Origin: Collybia mongolica
Lineage: Eukaryota; Basidiomycota; Agaricomycetes; Agaricales; Clitocybaceae
NCBI GenBank assembly: GCA_013420905.1
Contig: JAAXNY010000005.1
Coordinates: 1,302,001-1,366,000, forward strand
Reading direction: 5' to 3'
DNA length: 64,000 nucleotides
Made by a program: the position numbers and the translations under genes. Below, in pieces: positions 55,673 to 64,000 of this stretch; position 1 is the first letter of the stretch; each line of letters begins with the position of its first letter. The notes under the pieces were generated by a model. It did not search any database and was not told where the DNA came from. It saw only the letters and a list, made by a program, of their open reading frames with translations.

Positions 55673-58600
55673 CTCTAGTCATACTGACAAGGTATTGAAG
55701 TGATCCAACAAGACTGAGATATGGGACATTTCGCATTTCCTCCCTTTCTGCATCTGTCTGTGGGCACATTGACTGGGATAGAATAAGTCCTGGGGTCATA
55801 GGAGTGCTGATTGGGTTACAGTCTGTCATGTTGTACTTTTCCAGCATGTCCACAATGTACTGTCTCTGGGAGAGGGCAATGGTGCGATTTGGACGATCTC
55901 TGATGATTTCCACACCTAATAGGAACTGAGTGGGCCCAAGGTCATGAAGTTTGAAGTGTCTGGACAGCTCCTTGACTGTTCTGTCAATTTCTGCGTTGGA
56001 TTTTGAAGCCAGAGTGATATCATCAATATAGATGGGGACAATGATCTTGACTTCTCCCTTTACATACAAGTAAATGGAGCGGTCAGATTCCAGTCTGGTG
56101 AATCCCATGCTGTCAAGAACACCATGTAGCTTCTGGTTCCACTGCCTGGCAGCCTGTTTGAGTCCATAGAGCGATTTCTTGAGCTTCAAAACCTTGTTTC
56201 CAACCACATAACCTGGAGGAGGGCGCATATAGATGTCTTCTTCCAGATCTCCATTGGGGAAAGCAGAGGTGATGTCCACAGAGCGCAGTTCCATGTCTTC
56301 AATTCCAGCAATAGCCAGAATCAATCTCAGAGCAGCTGGGCGAAATGTAGGTGCAAAGACTTCATTATAGTCAATGCCAGGACGTTGTGCACATCCTTTT
56401 GCAACCAGTCTTGCCTTGTAGCGCTCAATTGAGCCATCTGAATTGCGCTTGACCTTGAATACCCATCCTGAGCCAATTGCCTTCCTATCTTGAGGCAGAT
56501 CAATGATGTCCCATGTGCCATTCTGTGTCAATGACTCTATCTCTTCATCAACAGCCTTCTTCCACTTGTCAGCATCCTTAGACTTCATGGCAAGGTGCCA
56601 GTTCTGGGGATCTGGCTCAGGACCAAGGGCAGCACCAGCAAAGTGGACAAATTCAAATCCATCCTCATCCATTTCACCACATGTGAAGTTAGCCTCAATA
56701 TCACTATCACCATCATCCAGGACAGGCTTGGATGGCCTTACAATCCAATATTCCTGGGGAGGTCTAGTAGCCCTAGATGACTTCCTGGTGGGGAGTACAG
56801 TGCCTTTGGGAGGCTTTCTACCTCTAGGTCTAACAGGACCATCATCCAAGTCAGGATCATGTTGCTCATTGGGTAATGGGTAATTGGCTGGATCAATGTT
56901 TGGGATTTGGACATTATGCTGGACAGGTGGTGCTTGGGCAGCAGGGGGAATAGGTACAGGGGCAGGTGCAGGGGCAGGTGCAGGGGCAGGTGCAGGACGC
57001 TTTGGGGCTGATTTTAGATTATCATCATCATTATCATCATCATACCCCCCAAAATCAGGCATATTGCTTGAGTCTGGCACTGGACTGCTATCAGGACGAT
57101 TTGGACCAACAAAAATAGGTGGGGGTGGGCCAGAGGGAACAGGGACACTGCTGGATGTCTTCAGACCAGGGAAATACCGCTCATCAAACTCTGCTTTGTC
57201 TGAGATCATGGTCTTCTTGGTGGTGGGGTTGTAGAACTTCCAACCCTTGTAACCATCAGCATATCCAATAAAGACACATTTATCCATGTGTGACTGCAGA
57301 GTCTTGCGCTTATCCTTCTGCACAAAGACATAGGAGGTGCATCCCCACACCCTGAGATGACTGATATCAGGTTTAGTTCCAAACCAGCCATAGTGAGGAG
57401 TTTTGGGTGCTACAAGCGTTGGAATGCGATTCCAGATGTGTACTTGTGCATCCATGCAATGCTCCCAAAAGGATGGGGGCAACTTGGACTCTGCAAGCAT
57501 AGCAGTAATGTCATCAGACATAGTCCTGTTAGCTCTCTCTGCAACTCCATTCTGCTGTGGTGTGTTTCTGCATGTGTGTCTCCTGGTAATCCCACAATGG
57601 TCTGTGAATTGAATGAACTCCTTTGACATGTATTCACCACCCTTGTCATCCTGCAATGTCTTAATAGTGTAGCCCTTGTCCTTCCAATGGTTCTCAGCAT
57701 AAGCCTTAAACTTCTGGAATGCCTGGAATGCCTGAGACTTTTCCTTGAGTGCCATCACTGCTCTGAAATCCAGGAAATCATCAATGAAGGTAATCCAGTA
57801 GAGTGCTCCAGAATGCGATTTTGTAGTCATAGGACCATGCAAGTCACTGTGGATGAGTTCCAGGGGCTGTGTAGCACGATTTCCAGTAGAGGGATAGGAT
57901 TTAGACTTCATTTTGCCTGCCAGACAAGCCTCACAAATAGGATCTGGCTTGGTTGTAGAATTCATGTCCATGCCTGTTGCCAACTCCTGTTTAGCCATAG
58001 TCTTAACCACTGCATAATTGTGGTGAGCCAGTCTTCTGTGCCATAAGGACAAGTCCAGGGGAAGAGTAGAGGCAACATTAGCATACTCTGAAATGCATTG
58101 GACTGTTCCATCAAGCTGGGCACAGTTGTTGGACTTGATTGTGGCAGAGAACAAGGCCTGAGATGAGTCCTTGAGTCTGTACCACAATGCCTGACTGTCA
58201 ATCACAATCTTGAAACCCTTTGCTCTGGTGAGGTATAGGATAGAGAGGAGGTTGTTCCGAAGCCTAGGTACATGTAGGACTCTAGTGAACTCCACTGGAC
58301 GCAGATTCTGCCCTTTTACTACAGGATTAAACACAACTGTCCCAACCCCAGCTGAATATATCACACTATTGTCTGCCAGCCTGATTGGTACAACATGAGG
58401 GCGATAATTATGCACCCAATTGCGATGTGGGGTCATATGCGAAGAGGCCCCAGAGTCTGGAAGCCAATTGAAGTCAGCATCTAGTTGCAGTGGGCCAGAC
58501 AGATCAGAATGATCTGGGAGGGAGGTACTTGCATTTCCAGCATATTCTGTGACATCCTCATCAGAGGCATTGTCCTGTGCCTTGTCCTTTTTGTCCTTGG

Positions 58601-59417
58601 ATTCCTCCTTGGATTCCTGTGCCTTGTTTGCAGTCTCCTTGCGCTTTTTGCCTTTATTTTTGCCACCATTTGAAGTCCCATCAGACTTCTTTGCCTCCTT
58701 TTGTGCATTGATGTACAGTGTGCACTTGGTCTGGATGTGACCCCCTTTGCCACAGAAATGACAACTGTTTCCTGAGGTGGATGCAGCCATGGCAGTCTGC
58801 TCTTCTGCCCTTCTGCGACGAGATTGGTCCTCAGTAATGAATGCCTGATGGACTTTTGACTTGTCCAAGTCAGAAGTGAGGAGTAAACTTGTCACAAAGT
58901 GATTATAGTCCTCAGGAAGAGCCCTAATCAAAGCCATAGTTGCTAGTTCTGAGTCCATGTCAGCCAGAGTATACTTCTCTGACCTGAGACTTTTGACATT
59001 GGTAATGGCCTTTTCAACTCTGTTAATAAGAGTTTGAAGGGACTCTTCCTCTTGCTTTCTGATGGAGAACAAGTCATCCAGGGCATTAAAGCGAGGTCCA
59101 GGTTGCTTCTGGACATGTACTTTGGCTAGTGCCTCCCACATTTTGACAGGATCCTCAGCAATTCCATTGAAATGGACTCTCTGGGGTTCCTCAACCATAA
59201 AGAAGATCTGGCCAGCTGCCTTTTCAACTTTGATGAGGTAGGCTTCCTGTGCATCCAGTTGCTCTTCTGTAGGAGGGCTACTGAGGGAGGGCACTCTGGC
59301 AATGCCTTTGACAATCCTCCAGCTGCCATTAGCCCTAAGCCAGGCAGACATATCAGATGCCCAGGAGGTGTAGTTGGTGTCATTGAGGAGGGGAAAGGTA
59401 GGTTTTGTAAGAGACAT
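55653..59417 (-). pseudogene. Copia gag-pol polyprotein, 3'-truncated
   Basis: Start chosen at MSLTKPTFPLLNDTNY (59417), the usual Copia gag opening. The ORF then runs without a break into the foreign LTR. Gag with zinc knuckle CHFCGKGGHIQTKC (about residues 218-231); protease WLPDSGASSHM (about 317); integrase HHCC (HRRLAHHNY...CEACLAGK), core IHSDLHGPM and DDKGGEYMS, with NTPQQNGVAERANRT; a Pro/Asp-rich linker with a PAPAPAPA tract; RT with LVAKGCAQRPGIDYNEVFAP, ITSAFPNGDLEEDIYM and active site YIDD (about 1129). The last family residues are SLVGSLQYLVSMTR, and the final LKVEA is LTR sequence. RNase H is missing, so it cannot be autonomous. All visible catalytic residues are retained. FPNG replaces the usual FLNG. 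Confidence 0.9.
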
Positions 59418-59808
59418 GTTGGTAAGGAGTGAAATTGGGGTGTTAACCTCTGTGCAAGTTTGTATCAACAGGAATACAACCAGGTTCCCTTGAAAATAAC
59501 AAAGGGCAGGGTTCCAAGTTGAGCCTTCAGGAGTGTGTGCAGGAAAGGAGTGCTGAGAGTATTCTACTGTAACTACTGAGCAATCCCAATTGTAGCACCT
59601 CCAGGATCACCAGGATGATTACTGGGATATTTCCTAGGTAGGATGAAAACCAACCCACTGAAGAGTATGGTCCCAAAAGTTGGATGCCCTTGTAACTAAA
59701 GGGGGTGCAACACACTATAAAGGCAAAAAATGCGAACAGAGGGTGCAAAAATGGCACTGGTGAGTTGTATACTTGAACTAGAGCTCTTAGAGCGCGGGGC
59801 CCATAACC
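59418..59808 (-). other. Copia 2 5' leader and primer-binding region
   Basis: 391 bp between gag and the 5' LTR. On the - strand the first bases after the LTR are GGTTATGGGCCCCGCGC, the primer-binding position. It is not a standard TGGTA-type initiator-Met site, and I cannot name the primer. Confidence 0.5.
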
Positions 59809-60075
59809 TGTTAAAGGTGGAAGCCTAGAGCTGGAGTCCTGAGTAAGAAACTGATATATTCACTAATATAAGTGAGTACTAACCTGGAGTCCTGAGTAAG
59901 AAACTGAAGACTCCAGAACGAGCTACTCTACACCTATATACCTGTAGGAACAATAGTAGAGTACAATAAACAATGGAACAATAGAACAATGGAACAATAG
60001 AACAATAGAACAATAGAACAATGAAAGAAGCAAAACAATACCAAGCTAAGCTATATATACAGGTCAATTCTAACA
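59809..60075 (-). repeat. Copia 2 5' LTR
   Basis: 267 bp, TGTTAAAGG...AATTCTAACA on the + strand. Equal in length to the solo LTR at 13925-14191, in opposite orientation. Contains the TTCTATTG-type microsatellite and two CTGAGTAAGAAACT blocks. Confidence 0.92.
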
Positions 60076-60309
60076 AATTCAGCATACCCAACAAGATCCA
60101 GTGTTGTTTTTCCCACAGTTAGTAATTTTGAAGTGTTCCAAGAATTCATTAGAACATGATCAGTAAACTTTTTGAAGTACATCAGTAAGACTTTGTGGTC
60201 ATGGAAATATTTTTCTAGCTATGGGAATCAAAATTAGCTGACATGTGGATTTTGAGCAAAAAAGGCAACTGCTAACATGGGCTGCATTTAATAATATAAA
60301 TTCAAGTTA

Positions 60310-61815
60310 CAGTGGCATCCAAAAGTATTGCACTGCCACCACATGATGCAAACAATGCATCACATGTCCAAGATATGAATCATGCATGCAGAAAAATGTG
60401 CATTCCTCATTGTCCTACATGTAATAGAGCTGTGTGAAACATTTTTAAACATTATAATTTACATGTAGACTAATGGCAGACTGCACAATCAAAAAACCAG
60501 TGTGCATTTCTTTTGGCCATGAGGCTGGACCTGAAAGAAACCCATATAAACATGATATCCCTTGGTTCCACCCCAAATAACTGCTCATATTCACTTCTTT
60601 ACACTATGGTTTATACATCTCCCACTAAAGTCACTTGCATTGTTGCTTTCAAGAAGCTCAGCCATGAAGATAGAGATATTGCTAAAAATATCGGCATTCA
60701 CCACACCACTGTTGGTTGCATTCGACAACGCTTTGAAAAATCTGATGATGCATACCACATAAACCCCAAAACAGGTCGTCCTCGTAAGCTGGAGGCGCAC
60801 GAGGTCCATGTTACTGCACTTATGCTCACACAAACTGAAGCTGCAAATGCAACCAAAATCATGAAGAAGGCCCTTCCTCATGTGTCATGCCAGACCACAG
60901 CAAGGAACCTGTGGGAGTTGGGGTTGGTGTGTTGGGTTTGTAGGTCAAGGCCCTACATTTCTCCAGCCAATCGGGAGAAGCATTGTCTCTGAACCCTTCA
61001 GGTGGCATTCTTGGACAAGTCAAAATTCATGCTCTTCAAGTCTGATGGGCACCAATACTGCTGGATCAAGCCAGAGCAGGCTCTAGATCCACAATTCATG
61101 AAGAAGACAATCAAACATGGTGCGGGATGTTTGATGGTGTGGGGGTGCATCATGGTACAGGGTATGGGGTGCCTTTATCAGATTGAGGGGATCATGTGCA
61201 GGCCAGACTATGTCAAAATCCTTGACAAACAGTTTCTCAGGAGCCTGAGGGACTTGAAACTGAGGCACATGGGGAAGGACTGGTTTGTGCAAAAAAATGT
61301 TAAACACTTGCTATGGGCACCTTTGGGTCCAGATATGAACATCATAGAGCATGTGTGGGACCAGTTGGATGCTCTGGTGTGCGCTCATAATCCCTTACCA
61401 TGCAATAAGGAGGAGTTGTGGGAGGCTTTGCAGGAGGAGTGGTACAACTTCCCCAAGAAGGCACTGGACACTCTTTATGAAAGTATGCCTCATTGTGTTG
61501 CTGCTTTATTGAAGGCTTGTGGCAATGCTACTAAGTACTGACCTTTGGTAGGTGTTTGCTTCCACAGTTTTTTGACATGATGCTAATCTTTAGGATTGTC
61601 TTGTGTGCTCAAAAGAATTGCACAGTACTTTTCTGACAGAACATCAAATTTCTTTTTCCCTGTCATACACCTGACTTTATACATAGTTTATGATGATTCT
61701 ACACTATTTTAGCTATCTTTTGACCTCTTATATGGATATGCACATCAATTTCCTGCTTTGCAGTATCTAATCTCATTTGTTTGTATTTGTTGTGCAATAC
61801 TTTTGGATGCCACTG
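60310..61815 (+). mobile_element. Tc1-type element 2, degenerate
   Basis: 1506 bp. TIR CAGTGGCATCCAAAAGTATTGCAC at 60310 and its inverse ending at 61815. Target TA at 60308-60309; the right copy reads TG, against TA at the matching site of family R copy 1. Different family from the element at 24991. Confidence 0.88.
60606..61541 (+). pseudogene. Tc1 transposase of element 2, inactive
   Basis: The N-terminal half (60606-60992) has a helix-turn-helix (LSHEDRDIAKNIGIHHTTVG) and a GRPRK hook. The C-terminal half (61002-61541) is in another frame. The first catalytic region is FLDKSKFMLFKSDGHQ. The second, expected as QDNDPKH, is QKNVKHLL with about 20 residues deleted after it. The third is GPDMNIIEHVWD. 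Loss of the second Asp plus the frameshift rules out activity. It keeps the family ending NATKY. Confidence 0.85.
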
Positions 61816-61881
61816 TGATTGGTCTTTTTTTCTTGGTATATCTCAAGAATACATTAATAACTGTCCACTGTATAATCATGC

Positions 61882-62270
61882 TGTTAGAACTGACCACATG
61901 CATCTCCATACACAGCCTTATGCTGTTTCTGTCACCCCTGATCCACCTGATCCTTATCAGATGGTTATCATGGTCTGGTGACTATTGTCTCTATTGTTCT
62001 TGATCTCTTGGCATCTGACCAGATGACCAGATGCTGATCACTATCATACCAGATGATCAGATCCTTATCATCTTCTTATTGTTCTTATTGTCTTTACTCT
62101 CCTTATTGTTCTAGCACATATATATAGGAGAGTAGATAGTCCTGAAGTCCCCAGTTACTTACTTCGGACTTCAGGTTAGTACAGCTTCTGTTTGATCAAT
62201 AAACCAGTTACTTACTTCGGACTTCAGCTGTTGGCTGTCACAGACATCCCTGCACCTTCCTATTCTAATA
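61882..62270 (+). mobile_element. Solo LTR, family L3
   Basis: 389 bp, TGTTAGAACTG...CTATTCTAATA, flanked by CATGC (61877-61881 and 62271-62275). The right end TAATA would be TAACA before a C-to-T change. It contains two CTTACTTCGGACTTCAG blocks, an arrangement like the Copia LTR family, so probably a related Copia lineage. Has ATATATATAGG upstream of them. Confidence 0.9.
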
Positions 62271-62318
62271 CATGCTTATGTTTGTCAACTACACTGTTGG
62301 CAACATGACCCCTCACAG

Positions 62319-62577
62319 TGTTAATGGTGGAAGCCTAGAGCTGGAGTCCTGAGTAAGAAACTTGTATATTCACTAATATAAGTGAGTACTAACCTGGAGT
62401 CCTGAGTAAGAAACTGGGGACTCTAGAATGAGCTATTCTATACTTATATACCTGTAGGAATAATAGTAGAGTATAATAGACAAAGGAATAATAGAATAAT
62501 GGAATAATAGAACAATAGAACAATGAAAGAAGTGAAACAATACCAAGCTAAGCTATATATACAGGTCAATTCTAACA
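62319..62577 (-). repeat. Copia element 3, 3' LTR
   Basis: 259 bp, same family as 59809-60075. Followed on the right by a polypurine tract (GGGGGGTA on the - strand, 62578-62586) and then RNase H coding, so it is the 3' LTR of a - strand element. Confidence 0.9.
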
Positions 62578-62648
62578 TACCCCCCTGACCTGGTGCATCT
62601 CAATAAGAGTTACCAAAATCAAAATAGAGTAGTTAGAAATAAAACCAT

Positions 62649-63060
62649 TTAGGGTTTAATACCCATCATCTCCCTGCAGTATTGAACCTTGGAGAGTGTA
62701 ACAGCCTTGGTAAGAATGTCTGCCACTTGAGCTGTTCCAGGAATGTGATAAGTAGAAATAATTCCACTTTCCACTTTTTCCCTTAACCAGAATAGTCTGG
62801 TGTCAATATGTTTCATTCTTCCGTGGTGTTCAGGATTCCTGGTCACATTTAATGAAGACATATTGTCAATCATTAAAATGGAAGAGTTTTGGATAGGATA
62901 CCCAAGTTCTTGCATGAGACTTCACATCCAGAGAATCTCCTTGCCTGCCTCCACAGCAGCAACATACTCCGCTTCAGTGGTGGACAGTGTAACAATTGGT
63001 TGCAGTTTGCTGCTCCAGCCTATTGCTCCTCCCCCCAAAATTGTGACATATCCACCAGTA
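62649..63060 (-). pseudogene. Copia element 3 RNase H, C-terminal part
   Basis: The - strand reads STGGYVTILGGGAIGW, SKLQPIVTLSTTEAEYVAA, DNMSSLNVTRNPEHHGRMKH, LREKVESGIISTYHIPG and VADILTKAV, the standard Copia RNase H end, stopping at 62649. A TGA at 62922-62924 interrupts it where CGA is likely. The upstream part is cut off by a Tc1 insertion at 63061 and the rest lies outside the window. Confidence 0.88.
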
Positions 63061-64000
63061 GAGTGACCATTTACACAATTAATACTTGGTATGACCACCT
63101 TTTGCCTTAATAACTGCTTGAACCCTTCTAGGCATGCTTTCTATAAGTGTCTAGCATGTTTCTAGTGGAATTCCATTCCATTCCACTACCACCCTATCCC
63201 ACAACTCATGTACTCCTTTGGGGGCTGTTGGGTATTTCTTAAGTGCCTTCTTCAACACTACCCAGAGATGTTCAATGGGGTTGATGTCAGGGGATTGTGC
63301 TGGCCAGACCATAACATCAATGTTGTTGTCTTCGAACCACTTGGTTGCCTTGTTGGATGCATGTTTGGGGTCATTGTCCTGCTGAAACATCCTCTCTCCC
63401 TCTGGCATCTCCAGCTTTTTAAAGCTTTCCACTACTCCCCCATCCAAAATCTGGCAGTATTGGTCTGCATTCATAATCCCCTGGACCTCTGTAAGCACTC
63501 CTACTCCATTCCACCCCATACAACCCCACACCATAAGATTATTTCCTCCTCCATGTTTGACAGTAGGAGTGGTGGTTCTGTCAGAAAGTGGTTCTCCCTT
63601 CTTTTTCCAAGTATAAGTCCTTCCATCTGACCCAATCCTGTTGATTTTGACCTCATCTGACCATAAGATCCTTTTCCAATCCTCCACTGTCCAGTTTTCA
63701 TGGTATCTTGCCCATTGAAGACGTTGCAGTCAATGAGCCTTTTTGAGAAGAGGACGTTTTCTCTTGACAACACTACAAAAGTCATTCTTTTTGAGTGCAT
63801 TCCTGACTGTTTGGGGTGTGACAGGGTTGGGAAGAGTTTGGTTGATGAAATGGGTGGCCTCTACAGCATTATCAAGCCTTCCAGTGGTGATTTGTTGAAT
63901 AATTGACCATTTGTCACCAGGAGAGAGCTTAGAAGGACATCCCCCCCTGTGGTTTTCCTTGTCCATATCCAGTTCCTTCTTGATTCTCCCAATGGTAGAC
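63061..64000 (-). mobile_element. Tc1-type element 3, running off the window
   Basis: Left end GAGTGACCATTTACACAATT, with TA at 63059-63060. Inserted in Copia 3 RNase H. The transposase lies on the - strand and the right TIR is outside. Confidence 0.8.
63088..64000 (-). pseudogene. Tc1 transposase of element 3, partial and damaged
   Basis: Close relative of the intact transposase at 25352. It has HRGGCPSKLSPGDKWSII, LDNAVEATHFINQTLPNPVT, WSDEVKINRIGSDG (first Asp kept), FQQDNDPKHASN (second Asp) and DINPIEHLWVVLK (Glu). The end VIKAKGGHTKY, past an in-frame TAG at about 63151, matches the intact protein. Another stop lies near 63734 just before the core. The N-terminus is outside the window. 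Confidence 0.82.

Larger units (their letters stand above)
55673..60075 (-). mobile_element. Ty1/Copia element 2, truncated at its 3' side
   Basis: 5' LTR 59809-60075, a 391 bp leader, and a long gag-pol ORF that ends abruptly at an inverted LTR (55413-55672) before RNase H. Outer flank AATTC (60076) belongs to repeat family R. CpG-poor, but the coding sequence is otherwise open over 1,240 codons. Confidence 0.88.
60076..62318. repeat. Repeat family R, copy 2, split by a Tc1 element and a solo LTR
   Basis: Pieces 60076-60309, 61816-61881 and 62271-62318 are collinear with 46214-46545. Every CpG of copy 1 checked in this stretch is TpG or CpA here. The right arm of the palindrome is missing. 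Confidence 0.7.

Noticed and set aside
43275..64000. Right part as a centromere
   Set aside because: Repeat-rich and AT-rich, but nothing in sequence alone distinguishes it from ordinary heterochromatin.

Overview
The window looks like nuclear DNA of a filamentous basidiomycete, most likely an Agaricomycete (mushroom or wood-decay group). Four host genes have 46-76 bp GT-AG introns, and one encodes a secreted aryl-alcohol-oxidase-like GMC oxidoreductase. The rest is repeats: fungal-type Helitrons, hAT and Tc1/mariner DNA transposons, Ty3 chromoviruses and Ty1/Copia elements. No tRNA, rRNA or CRISPR array was recognised.

Layout. (1) 1-33029 is a head-to-tail array of about ten Helitron-derived units, all on the + strand. 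Each ends in a short hairpin, then CTTG, and the next unit starts at the following base. Copy D carries a 3.3 kb TA-flanked DDE transposon. Copy G (12711-30657) is a nearly full autonomous Helitron with a RepHel gene. A solo Copia LTR sits in its 5' ORF and a hAT transposon in its helicase. The hAT transposase is itself split by a Ty3 chromovirus (19032-26938), and that chromovirus's 5' LTR is split by a Tc1 element (24991-26598). The four-level nest resolves to the base through target-site duplications: ATCACTGC for hAT, GGACA for the chromovirus, TA for Tc1. (2) 33060-42926 is an island of four apparently intact host genes: an aryl-alcohol oxidase (-), a Rab escort protein (-), a nucleolin/Nsr1-like RNA-binding protein (+) and RIC8 (-). 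The last Helitron ends 30 bases from the oxidase stop codon. (3) 43275-64000 is AT-rich decayed repeat: a reversed Helitron end, SINE-like pieces, solo LTRs, diverged ~235 bp tandem units, a perfect 23 bp-arm palindrome, a chromovirus with an extra zinc-knuckle ORF after pol, a truncated Copia between inverted LTRs, two further Tc1 elements and a third Copia running out of the window.

Common theme. Most coding damage is C-to-T at CpG. The two chromovirus LTRs differ at seven sites, all CpG transitions. Many premature stops are TGA where CGA is expected. Both chromovirus reverse transcriptases have lost a catalytic Asp by a CpG transition. This fits cytosine methylation with deamination, or a CpG-directed RIP-like process. 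The only transposon protein that looks fully intact is the Tc1 transposase at 25352-26371.

Limits. Everything was read by eye. Gene models were checked for splice sites and frame closure only, and family names rest on motifs, not database searches.
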